A DNA stretch of 45,592 nucleotides from JADDRA01 sp051005375 (GTDB lineage Bacteria; Actinomycetota; Acidimicrobiia; Acidimicrobiales; CADCSY01), in contig JBPCJK010000151.1 in NCBI GenBank assembly GCA_051005375.1, positions 1-45,592 on the forward strand, in the 5' to 3' direction. The translations under genes were made by a program, and so were the position numbers. Shown here piece after piece: positions 7,246-14,895 of this stretch (within the stretch, counting starts at the first letter, position 1; every line of letters starts with the position of its first letter). The notes beneath the pieces were generated by a model that was given only the letters and a program-made list of their open reading frames with translations, did no database searches and was not told the DNA's origin.

Positions 7246-7608
7246 ATGAGCCTGTCTCGGATTACGCTTGAGTATCAGTCCAGGGATAGGGACGGCGTCC
7301 TGTGCGAAGCATTGGCCATAGACGAGCGCCTTCCAGAGACCATATATCTGGATGGGTGGTGTCTATCCCAGGGCGGTGACGAGATCGATCTTATGGGCTC
7401 TTTCCCCGTGTGGGAGTTCGCTGGCTCCCGTCCGATCCATATCGAGAGGGGAAACAGATGCGGTATATCGTTCTCTCTCGCATGTTTCGGCGGCGATCCT
7501 GAATCGGGAAACGTCATCGGACGTGTGGGAATAGGTAACCGGGGCGTCCGCGCTATCTTGGCTCATAGCATCGGTGGGGGAGGAAGTTCGATGCCCATCG
7601 CACGGTGA
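7246..7608 (+). CDS. Hypothetical protein in lower-GC cassette
   Basis: The frame is 120 codons from ATG 7246. The open frame extends to 7102, but that part runs over the 7120 stop region and the hairpin. The protein is soluble-looking and mixed in composition (EALAIDERLPETIYLDGW, then SFPVWEFAGSRPIHIERGN and a Gly-rich end), and contains three Cys. No signal peptide, membrane segment or known motif is visible. Antisense frames in the same stretch are of similar length, so coding status is uncertain. Confidence 0.38.
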   Translation: MSLSRITLEYQSRDRDGVLCEALAIDERLPETIYLDGWCLSQGGDEIDLMGSFPVWEFAGSRPIHIERGNRCGISFSLACFGGDPESGNVIGRVGIGNRGVRAILAHSIGGGGSSMPIAR

Positions 7609-7690
7609 CGACGAGGTCCGCTGCTCCTGTAGAGCCACCACCTAAATAGATGGTGCTGATCCCTACGCTGGCTCCGGCCGTCCCCAGGGC

Positions 7691-7880
7691 GCCGGCCGAC
7701 CCTGATCTCGTCATCGGGCCCGGGACGCAAGTCGTTGCCTCCGGGGGCGGCAGCACCAGCGACACGGTCACGCCGGTGGAGGCAGCGGGCGCAGCTGGAC
7801 TCCTCGCCGCCGGTCTGGCGGTGGCCTGGACGGCCAGTGGCAGGCGCCAGCCCAGAGATACGCCTGGGTAGCCTCGTCCC
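7691..7880 (+). repeat. 190-bp direct repeat, copy B (truncated membrane gene end)
   Basis: This is the second copy of 6000-6189. It encodes the last 60 residues of the membrane protein (DPDLVIGPGTQVVASGGG onward to DTPG-stop) without the 5' part. It runs directly into the Uma2 start at 7881. This is probably the original junction, with the material between the copies inserted or duplicated later. Confidence 0.9.
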
Positions 7881-8333
7881 ATGATGCCCGTCCTCTTCCG
7901 GGAGCGGATCCCCGAGATGGAGGCATGGCTCGCTGATCGAAGAGAGCGCCGGGCCGACTGGCGCGACGAGGTGTGGGAGGGAACCTACGTCGTGGCACCA
8001 GCACCGCACCAACGCCACGGCCGGATCGCCGCTCGACTGATCGCCCGCCTGGTGCCCGCCGCCGACGCCGTGGGCCTGGAGGTCGCCGACCTGGCCAACG
8101 TCGGTGGGCCGGATGACTACCGGATCCTTGATGCCGTCGTCTACCGGGCCGAGGCCGGGGACCGCTCCGAGCCCTACCTGGCTTCAGTCGAGCTCATCGT
8201 GGAGATCCGCTCCCCCGGGGAGGATCCGGTGGCGAAGCTGCCGTTCTACCGGCGGCACGATGCCGGTGAGGCGGTGCTCGTCGATCCGGAAACGGCCACC
8301 GTTCAATGGCTCGCCATCCAAAGAGACGAGTAG
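7881..8333 (+). CDS. Uma2-family (DUF820) putative endonuclease, shortened by an in-frame stop
   Basis: The protein has 150 residues and the PD-(D/E)XK-like Uma2 pattern: EGTYVVAPAPHQRHGRIAAR near residue 33, DYRILDAVVY in the middle and VELIVEIRSPGED with the acidic and core residues near residue 103. The stop TAG at 8331-8333 is followed in the same frame by 22 codons, APVDHSDVLGVDVAELVTDL and two more, then TGA at 8400-8402. That extension matches the usual Uma2 C-terminus, so the TAG looks like a nonsense mutation removing the last helix. Starts at 7881 and 7884 are both possible. Uma2 function is poorly known. Confidence 0.75.
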   Translation: MMPVLFRERIPEMEAWLADRRERRADWRDEVWEGTYVVAPAPHQRHGRIAARLIARLVPAADAVGLEVADLANVGGPDDYRILDAVVYRAEAGDRSEPYLASVELIVEIRSPGEDPVAKLPFYRRHDAGEAVLVDPETATVQWLAIQRDE

Positions 8334-8406
8334 GCCCCCGTCGACCACAGCGACGTGCTCGGCGTCGACGTGGCCGAACTTGTCACCGACCTCCTGAGAT
8401 GAGGGG

Positions 8407-10461
8407 TCAGGCTCCGCGGCGACGGCCGCCACTCCGGCCGGTGGAGCGGCGCCGGTCGAGGAAGTCGACGAGCACGTAGTCGCCCAGGTCCTCCGGAGTG
8501 GTGAAGAAGGCCCGGCCCCGGTTGAGGCGGGTGAGCTGCTCGACGAAGTGGCGCAGCTCGTGGGTGGCGTCGAGCACGAAGGTGTTGATGCGGATGCCCT
8601 CAGCGGTGCAGCGGTTGACCTCCGTCAGGGTGGCGTCGACCGTCTCCCGAACGGGCGGGTAGTTGAAGAAGGGCTCGACCATGCCCGCCTCGAAGTGGGC
8701 GGTGGGCTCCCCGTCGGTGATCATGACCACCTGCCTGGTACCTGACTGGCGGGAGAGCAGGCGCCGGCTGAGTGCCAGCCCGTGTTGGATGTTGGTGCCG
8801 TAATCGAAGTCCCACGAAACCTCGGGCAGGCGCTCCGGGCGCAGCTCCCGGGCCACCTTGCCGAAGGTGACCATGCCCAGGAAGTCGCGGGGGAACTGGC
8901 TGGAGATGAGGGCGTGCAGGGCCATCGCCACCTTCTTGGCGGCGAGGAAGTTGTCGCGCATGGCCATCGACAACGACACGTCGAGCATGACCACGGTGGC
9001 TGCCCGGGTGGCGAGCTCAGTTTGCTCCACCTCGAAGTCGGCGGGCTCTAGACGCACGGGGGTGCCACCGCCCGATCGCTGGATGGCGTTGCCGAGGCTG
9101 CGGTGGATGTCGAGGTTGAACGGATCACCGAACTCGTAGGGCTTGGACTGGTAGGCCCGCTCGTGACCCACCCCAAGCCGGGGCACCTCGTGGCGACCAA
9201 GGGTGTCGGCGCCGAGGCGGGCGAACAGCTCGTCCAGAGCGTGGGCGCCGATGCGGCGGGTGCCCCGGGGGGTGAGCTGGTAGCGGCCTTCCCGCTGCTC
9301 GATGAACCCGGCGTCGCTCAGCATCTTTGCCACCTCGGTCATGCGCTCCAGGCTGAGGGCGGCGTCCTCCCCCAGGAGCTGGCTGGCGCGCTCCAGGTCG
9401 ACCTCGGCCAGGGCGCCGGGGTTGACCGCCCCGGCCATGAGCTGCTCGAGCTGGTCGAGATCGCCGAGCTCGGCCAGCACCTCGGCGGCCTCGCCCCAGG
9501 TGAGCGGATCGGCCCCGCTGAAGTCGTACCGGCGGTCCCAGCCGGCATCGGGGAAGGCGGCCCGCAGGTTGGCGCCGAGCTGGTCCATCTGCCAGCGCAG
9601 GTCCATGTCATCCAGGAGCGCCTCGGACAGCCCCTGGAGCTGGGCCCGCTGCTCGGGCGTCATGGAGTTGAGCATGGCGGCCATGGCGGCCATGCGCCGG
9701 GCCATGACCTCGAGCAGCTCGTCGAGGGTTCGGGGGTTCTCGGGGAAGAGGTCGCCGTAGCGGGACATGAAGCCGTCGAAGTCGGGCTCTTCGCCACGGC
9801 GGATTATCGCCGTAGGTGGTGCAGAGCCCCGGGCCCGCTGCTCCAGCATGGCGTTGAGCTCGGCCAACATGTCCTTGGTGCGGGCCATCTCCTCGGGCGA
9901 GACCTCGCCCATGGCCCCGGCCATCTGGTTGAACCACGACTGGGCCAGCTGCTGGCGGAGCTCGTCGACCAGGGTCTCAAAGCGCTGGCGGGCCTCGGGT
10001 GAGGCGAAGTCGTAGCCCGAAAGCTCGCGCACCTGGCCGGCCAGGTCGGGAGGGAGCAGGTCGAGCTGCATCCGCCGCGCCGCGGCCGCCTCCCCCACCA
10101 CCTCCTGGCGCCGACGGTCGCCCGACGCCTGAGCGGCCTCCTCCAGGGCGTCGAGGCTGGCCCATTCGACTTCAATCACCTCCCGCAGCCGCTCCGCGAT
10201 GTCCTCGTAGACCCCGCCGAGGTCGCGCTCCTCCAGGCGCTCCCGGCGTTGACGGCGGAGACGCTCGAGCAACTCGCGCATCCCCTGCACCTGCTGCCCG
10301 GAACGGTCGCGGAAACCCGACTGCAACATGCGCCGAAGGGCGGCGTTGGGGTCGCCGTGGTGGGTGAGGTCGTCGGCCAGGTTGGCCATGATGGCGTCGG
10401 CGTCGAGGTCGAACCCCCGCTGGGAGCCGTCCCACCGCGAGTAGCGCGCGCCCCGGCCCAC
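8407..10461 (-). CDS. VWA-domain protein paired with AAA+ ATPase
   Basis: This 684-residue protein (GTG start) has a long helical, charged N-terminal two-thirds and a C-terminal von Willebrand A domain. The MIDAS metal site is D494-V-S496-L-S498 (MLDVSLSM), supported by TNIQHG and MITDGEP downstream. Such VWA proteins pair with MoxR/Mg-chelatase-type AAA+ ATPases in cofactor insertion or protein remodelling. The partner lies 46 bp upstream on the same strand. A short stretch near residues 211-223 (APPTAIIRRGEE, including a rare ATA codon) is encoded by a palindromic repeat also found at 36066, possibly an in-frame insertion. The substrate is unknown. Confidence 0.85.
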   Translation of the reverse strand: MGRGARYSRWDGSQRGFDLDADAIMANLADDLTHHGDPNAALRRMLQSGFRDRSGQQVQGMRELLERLRRQRRERLEERDLGGVYEDIAERLREVIEVEWASLDALEEAAQASGDRRRQEVVGEAAAARRMQLDLLPPDLAGQVRELSGYDFASPEARQRFETLVDELRQQLAQSWFNQMAGAMGEVSPEEMARTKDMLAELNAMLEQRARGSAPPTAIIRRGEEPDFDGFMSRYGDLFPENPRTLDELLEVMARRMAAMAAMLNSMTPEQRAQLQGLSEALLDDMDLRWQMDQLGANLRAAFPDAGWDRRYDFSGADPLTWGEAAEVLAELGDLDQLEQLMAGAVNPGALAEVDLERASQLLGEDAALSLERMTEVAKMLSDAGFIEQREGRYQLTPRGTRRIGAHALDELFARLGADTLGRHEVPRLGVGHERAYQSKPYEFGDPFNLDIHRSLGNAIQRSGGGTPVRLEPADFEVEQTELATRAATVVMLDVSLSMAMRDNFLAAKKVAMALHALISSQFPRDFLGMVTFGKVARELRPERLPEVSWDFDYGTNIQHGLALSRRLLSRQSGTRQVVMITDGEPTAHFEAGMVEPFFNYPPVRETVDATLTEVNRCTAEGIRINTFVLDATHELRHFVEQLTRLNRGRAFFTTPEDLGDYVLVDFLDRRRSTGRSGGRRRGA
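9793..9827. repeat. Dispersed palindromic repeat, copy 1 (inside VWA gene)
   Basis: This 35-bp segment matches 36066-36100 at 31 positions, with the first 22 identical. Its core CGGCGGATTATCGCCG forms a 6-bp stem and 6-nt loop. Here it is read in frame as part of the VWA protein. Confidence 0.65.
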
Positions 10462-10507
10462 ACGACGAGGCTATCGAGCGCCAGGTCCGTCGTGGCTTTG
10501 GGGCTGG

Positions 10508-11923
10508 TCACCGGCGGGAGCGGTAGACGTCCCGGCCGCCCGAGGCGGCATCCTTGTTGAGCCGCTTGGCCAAGTGCAGGCCCTCGAGGAGGAACTCCAC
10601 CGCCGAGGCCACAACCGCCGGGCTCTCGGTCCCGCCGGCGAGCGCCGACACCGGGGCCCGCAGGCCGGGCACGTCGGCGAGCAGCGTGACGTAGGCCGAA
10701 GAAGCCACGTCGTCGCCGACGTGCACCACTCGGCCACCGTTGAAGGCCGCGACCAGGTCACTCATGGTCTCCATGCCCACCCGGCGACGGAACACGGTCA
10801 GCACCGCCGCCGAGAACAGGTCGTCCACCACCGCCTGGTCACGACCCTCGTCGAGGGTCTCGATCTCGATCTTGCCGACAGTGGATGCCGTGAGGGCGTC
10901 AAGGTCGCTGACCCGGGGGACCACCTCGGGCTCGCCCAGGCGCAGCGCCCGACGGGCGGCGTTGGCCACCAAGGTCTCCTGGTTGGCCACCGTCAGGCGC
11001 ACCGACACCCCGGAACGCTGGTTGACGTGGGGACTCGAGCGGGCCAGGTGCGACACCGTGGCCACCACCTCAGTCAGCACCTCGGGTACCGTGACCGGAC
11101 GGCCGTCGACCTGCATGGGCCGGGCCTCCTGGTCGGCGATGGCGACCTCGGTCTCCACGTCGACGGGGTAGTGGGTCCGGATCTGGGAACCGAAGCGGTC
11201 CTTGAGGGGGGTGATGATGCGGCCCCGGTTGGTGTAGTCCTCGGGGTTGGCCGACGCCACCAGCATCACGTCGAGGGGCAGGCGGACCTTGTAGCCCCGA
11301 ACCTGCACATCTCGCTCCTCGAGCACGTTGAGCAGGCCCACCTGGATGCGCTCTGCCAGGTCGGGGAGCTCGTTGATGGCGAAGATCCCCCGGTTGGTAC
11401 GGGGGACGAGCCCGTAGTGCAACGTCGACTCGTCGGCCAGGTAGCGGCCCTCGGCCACCTTGATGGGGTCGACCTCGCCGATGAGGTCGGCGATGGAGGT
11501 GTCGGGCGTGGCCAACTTCTCCCCGAAGCGGCGATCACGGTGCACCCACTCGACGGGCGTGGCGTCACCCTTGTCGGCCACCAGGTCACGAGCGTGGCGA
11601 GACACCGGTGCGTAAGGGTCGTCGTTGATCTCCGAGCCGGCCACGACGGGAAGCCATTCGTCGAGCAGGCCGACCAGGCTGCGGATGATCCGGGTCTTGC
11701 CCTGGCCCCGCTCGCCCAAGAAGATGATGTCGTGGCCCGCCAGGAGGGCATTCTCGAGTTGGGGCAGGACGGTCTCGTCATATCCCAGCAACCCGGCCAG
11801 CAATGGCTGGCCCGCCTGGATGCGGGCTATGGCGTTGCCCCGCACCTCGTCCTTGACCGACGAGGAGGCCCAACCGGAGTCCCGTAGCTGGCCCAGGGTG
11901 GCGGGAGGCGACGACATCGCCAC
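10508..11923 (-). CDS. MoxR/magnesium-chelatase-like AAA+ ATPase
   Basis: The protein has 471 residues. Walker A is GERGQGKT (70-77). The Walker B region is GIFAINELPDLAER (about 179-192), with Asn where Asp is usual before the Glu. Sensor 1 is in LVASANPEDYTNRGR (about 221-235), followed by an Arg-finger region PLKDRFGSQI. The ChlI-like insertion between strands fits the Mg-chelatase/MoxR branch. It most likely drives conformational change through the VWA protein encoded immediately downstream. The start is GTG 11923; an ATG two codons later is possible. The 5' ends of this gene and of the GH2 gene are divergent across 36 bp. Confidence 0.85.
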   Translation of the reverse strand: MAMSSPPATLGQLRDSGWASSSVKDEVRGNAIARIQAGQPLLAGLLGYDETVLPQLENALLAGHDIIFLGERGQGKTRIIRSLVGLLDEWLPVVAGSEINDDPYAPVSRHARDLVADKGDATPVEWVHRDRRFGEKLATPDTSIADLIGEVDPIKVAEGRYLADESTLHYGLVPRTNRGIFAINELPDLAERIQVGLLNVLEERDVQVRGYKVRLPLDVMLVASANPEDYTNRGRIITPLKDRFGSQIRTHYPVDVETEVAIADQEARPMQVDGRPVTVPEVLTEVVATVSHLARSSPHVNQRSGVSVRLTVANQETLVANAARRALRLGEPEVVPRVSDLDALTASTVGKIEIETLDEGRDQAVVDDLFSAAVLTVFRRRVGMETMSDLVAAFNGGRVVHVGDDVASSAYVTLLADVPGLRAPVSALAGGTESPAVVASAVEFLLEGLHLAKRLNKDAASGGRDVYRSRR

Positions 11924-11959
11924 AACGCTAGCGGCGGCCCCTCGGGGTAGCGTCCGGTG

Positions 11960-14113
11960 ATGGAGCTGGCCCCGCCCGTCGACCTAGGTGGTACGTGGCG
12001 GGTGGCGGAGGCCGGTGAAGAGCTGCGCCGGGAGTTCTGCTCGCCCGACTACCACGACGATGGGGGCGACCGCTGGCATGACATGACCGTCCCCGGCCAC
12101 TGGCGGTCCACGGCCTCCTTCGCCGACAGCGACGGCCCCCTGCTGTACCGGCGCCGCTTCGACTACCCCCCTCCCGACGAAGGCACCCGGGCCTGGCTCT
12201 GCCTCGACGGCGTGTTCTACCAGGGCGACGTGTGGCTCGACGGTGACTACGTGGGCGACACGGAGGGGTACTTCGTGCGCCGGGGCTTCGAGATCACCGA
12301 GGCGCTTCGAGCCCGCACCGAGCACCTGCTCGGCGCCGAGGTGGCCTGTGCACCCGAGACGGACCTCACCGCCAAGCACAACGTCACCGGCGTGTTCCAG
12401 CACTGGGACTGCCTGGACCCGACCTGGAACCCGGGGGGGATCTGGCGGCCGGTGCGCATCGAGCTCACCGGCCCGGTACGGGTGCGCTACCTCCGGGTGC
12501 TGTGCAGATCGGCCGACGTCGACCAGGCGGTGGTGTCGATCCGTGCCCAGTTCGACTGCGACGGCTTCCGTCAGGTGGTGGTGCGAACGTCGCTCGCCGG
12601 CGTCGAGCAGGTGGTCGATCACACCCTGGCCGAAGGCGCCAACCTCGTGGAGTGGACGGTGACCGTGGCCAAGCCGGAGCTGTGGTGGCCCCACGCCCTC
12701 GGCGACGCCCTCCTGCACCTGCTGCGCATCGAGGTCGACGTCGACGGGCAGACCAGTCACGCTGTCGAGCGCCGCATCGGCCTGCGCTCTCTGCGGTGGC
12801 AGGACTGGACCCTGTCGGTCAACGGTGAGCGCCTCTTCCTCAAGGGGGCCAACCTGGGCCCGACCCGCATGGCCCTCGGCGAGGCCACCGCCGAGGAGCT
12901 CCGGGGCGACGTGACCCTGGCCCGGGAGGCTGGCCTCGACCTGCTGCGCCTCCACGCCCACATCAGCCGGCCCGAGCTCTACCAGGCGGCTGACGAACAA
13001 GGGATGTTGATCTGGCAGGACTTCCCACTGCAGTGGGGCTACGCCCACACCGTGCGGCCCCGGGCTGTCCACCAGGCCCACGTCGCCGTCGAAGCGCTCA
13101 GTCACCACCCGTCCGTCGCACTGTGGTGCGCCCACAACGAGCCGCTGGCCATCGACCCCCGCTTCGACGAGCAGCGCAGCCGGGGCGACGTCATCCGGGT
13201 GTTGGCCCGCTTCGCCGCCAAGCAGGAGCTGCCCAACTGGAACAAGACGATCCTCGACCGCTCGGTCAGGCGGGCCCTCGTCGAGAACGACGGGACCCGG
13301 CCGGTGCTGTCCCACTCCGGGACGCTGCCCCGCCCCGGCTCGGTCGGCGGCGACAGCCACCTCTACTTCGGCTGGTACTACGGCGACGAGCGGGACCTCC
13401 CCGGACTGTGCCGCGCCTGGCCCCGCCTGGCCCGCTTCGTGAGCGAGTTCGGCGCCCAGGCCGTTCCTGACAACGCCGAGTTCTGCGAACCGGAGCGATG
13501 GCCCGACCTGGACTGGGCCCGACTGGCCCGCACACACAACCTCCAGAAGGGCCGCTTTGACCGCTACGTCCCCCCTGCCGACTTCGCCTCGTTCGACGAG
13601 TGGCGCGCCGCCACCCAGGCCTACCAGGCCAGCCTGGTCAAGCACCACGTCGAGACCCTGCGCCGGCTCAAGTACCACCCCACCGGCGGGTTCTGCCAGT
13701 TCGCCTTGGGCGACGGGCACCCCGGCGTCACCTGGGCCGTGCTCGACCACCTGCGGGCGCCCAAGGCCGGCTACCACGCCCTGGCCGAGGCGTGCCGGCC
13801 GGTGATCGTGGTGGCCGAGCGCCCGCCGGCCACGGTCAGGCCCGGCGACGCCGTCGCCCTCGACGTCCACGTGGTCAGCGACCTTCGGGTCGCCCTGGAC
13901 GAAGTCATGGTGGAAGCGCGTCTTTCGTGGCCGGAGGGTGAGCACCGCTGGCGCTGGCAGGGTGACATCGGGGCCGACGAGTGCGAGCGGGTGGGCACGG
14001 CGCAGTTCGTCGTCCCCGAGACCGCCGGTCCCCTTGTCCTCGGGCTGACCCTCACCGCCGGAGAGGTGACTGCCGCCAACCGCTACGAGTCGACCATCGC
14101 TGCGCCCGCGTAG
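11960..14113 (+). CDS. Glycoside hydrolase family 2 protein (beta-mannosidase/galactosidase-like)
   Basis: This 717-residue protein has GH2 architecture: an N-terminal sugar-binding jelly roll (WRVAEAGEELRREF to about residue 170, with TWNPGGIWRPVRIEL), an immunoglobulin-like domain, then a TIM barrel. The acid/base is Glu394 in WCAHNEP and the nucleophile is Glu496 in VSEFGAQ. The barrel opening (GERLFLKGANLGPTRM) is typical of the beta-mannosidase branch. A further beta domain closes the protein. No signal peptide is seen, so it is probably cytoplasmic and acts on imported oligosaccharides. The exact substrate cannot be read from sequence. ATG 11960 is chosen; a GTG lies one codon upstream. 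Confidence 0.85.
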   Translation: MELAPPVDLGGTWRVAEAGEELRREFCSPDYHDDGGDRWHDMTVPGHWRSTASFADSDGPLLYRRRFDYPPPDEGTRAWLCLDGVFYQGDVWLDGDYVGDTEGYFVRRGFEITEALRARTEHLLGAEVACAPETDLTAKHNVTGVFQHWDCLDPTWNPGGIWRPVRIELTGPVRVRYLRVLCRSADVDQAVVSIRAQFDCDGFRQVVVRTSLAGVEQVVDHTLAEGANLVEWTVTVAKPELWWPHALGDALLHLLRIEVDVDGQTSHAVERRIGLRSLRWQDWTLSVNGERLFLKGANLGPTRMALGEATAEELRGDVTLAREAGLDLLRLHAHISRPELYQAADEQGMLIWQDFPLQWGYAHTVRPRAVHQAHVAVEALSHHPSVALWCAHNEPLAIDPRFDEQRSRGDVIRVLARFAAKQELPNWNKTILDRSVRRALVENDGTRPVLSHSGTLPRPGSVGGDSHLYFGWYYGDERDLPGLCRAWPRLARFVSEFGAQAVPDNAEFCEPERWPDLDWARLARTHNLQKGRFDRYVPPADFASFDEWRAATQAYQASLVKHHVETLRRLKYHPTGGFCQFALGDGHPGVTWAVLDHLRAPKAGYHALAEACRPVIVVAERPPATVRPGDAVALDVHVVSDLRVALDEVMVEARLSWPEGEHRWRWQGDIGADECERVGTAQFVVPETAGPLVLGLTLTAGEVTAANRYESTIAAPA

Positions 14114-14137
14114 GAGCCGAGCATGAGGGATGGCCTC

Positions 14138-14158
14138 TGGTAGGCTCTTTGGTACGCT
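14138..14158 (+). promoter_or_regulatory. Direct repeat upstream of the antitoxin, possible operator
   Basis: TGGTAGGCT (14138-14146) and TGGTACGCT (14150-14158) differ at one base and are spaced 12 bp apart, ending 7 bp before the antitoxin ATG. Ribbon-helix-helix antitoxins bind such short repeats to repress their own operon. Part of the repeat may also serve as a -10 element. Confidence 0.35.
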
Positions 14159-14165
14159 AAGTAGT

Positions 14166-14570
14166 ATGACCAACGTGAGAAAAGTCACCCTGAGCCTGCC
14201 GGCGGAACTGGCGGCGAACATCGAGGACCGTCAGGCTGACAGCGGCGAAAGCCGCTCGGCGGCGGTGGCGGACCTGTGCTGGCGGGGTTGGTGGCAGTGG
14301 GACGAAGAGCGTCGCACCAGCCAGTCCGATGCCGCCTACACCGCTCTGCCCGAGAGCGACGAGGAGCAGGCGTGGGCCCGGGCGGCAGCCGACACCATGG
14401 CCGGTTGGGACCGGTGGGACGGGCCTGAGGCCCGCACCGTGATCGATGAGGAGCGGGAGGAGACCCTGGCCCAGGTCCGACGCCTGGCCGCCGAACCCGG
14501 GGCTTCCGCCTTTCGGGCGGCCCTTCGGGCGACCCTGGAGGAGCCACCGGCGGCCCGTGCTGCGGGCTGA
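14166..14570 (+). CDS. Ribbon-helix-helix antitoxin (MazE/ParD-like)
   Basis: The 134-residue protein begins with MTNVRKVTLSLPAELAANIE, a typical RHH strand-helix start, followed by SRSAAVADLC. The C-terminal half is acidic and helical and probably wraps the toxin. I prefer ATG 14166 to the upstream in-frame starts because the RHH strand follows at once. It overlaps the toxin gene by 14 nt. Confidence 0.78.
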   Translation: MTNVRKVTLSLPAELAANIEDRQADSGESRSAAVADLCWRGWWQWDEERRTSQSDAAYTALPESDEEQAWARAAADTMAGWDRWDGPEARTVIDEEREETLAQVRRLAAEPGASAFRAALRATLEEPPAARAAG

Positions 14571-14886
14571 TGTCTGGTGGGCGGCGTGGCCGCCTGGTCA
14601 ACGCCATCCCGTCCTGTTGCTCAGCTGGGACTCCGGCCGGGGTCGACGGACACAGGTGACCGTTGCCGAGGTCACCACGACCGTCCGGGGCCATGCCCAA
14701 GAGGTGGCCCTGGGGCTCGCCGACGGGATGCCCAGAGACTGCGTGGTCAACCTCGACCGCCTCGTCACCGTCCCCCGCCCGGTGCTGGCCCGCCGGATCA
14801 CCACGCTGACCGTCACCCGTATGGACGACGTGGAGCGGGCCATCCACCTCGCCCTCGGGATGCGCCTACCGTGCCGGACAAGCTGA
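14557..14886 (+). CDS. MazF/PemK-like mRNA interferase toxin
   Basis: This 109-residue protein starts at GTG 14557 inside the antitoxin end, with GGAGGAG about 15 nt upstream. The MazF fold features are visible: an opening RADVWWAAWPPGQRHPVLLL (the common form is RGDIWWVxLxxxRPVLVL), a middle strand TQVTVAEVTTTVRG, then CVVNLDRLVTVPR. The last corresponds to the SxVxLDxLxTVxK segment of the family. It is a probable endoribonuclease neutralised by the preceding antitoxin. The convergent patatin pseudogene ends 9 bp beyond its stop. Confidence 0.82.
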   Translation: MLRADVWWAAWPPGQRHPVLLLSWDSGRGRRTQVTVAEVTTTVRGHAQEVALGLADGMPRDCVVNLDRLVTVPRPVLARRITTLTVTRMDDVERAIHLALGMRLPCRTS

Positions 14887-14895
14887 TCCGATCTT

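Noticed and set aside
11984..14221. 745-residue minus-strand open frame
   Set aside because: It is antisense to the GH2 gene, whose catalytic motifs are clear.
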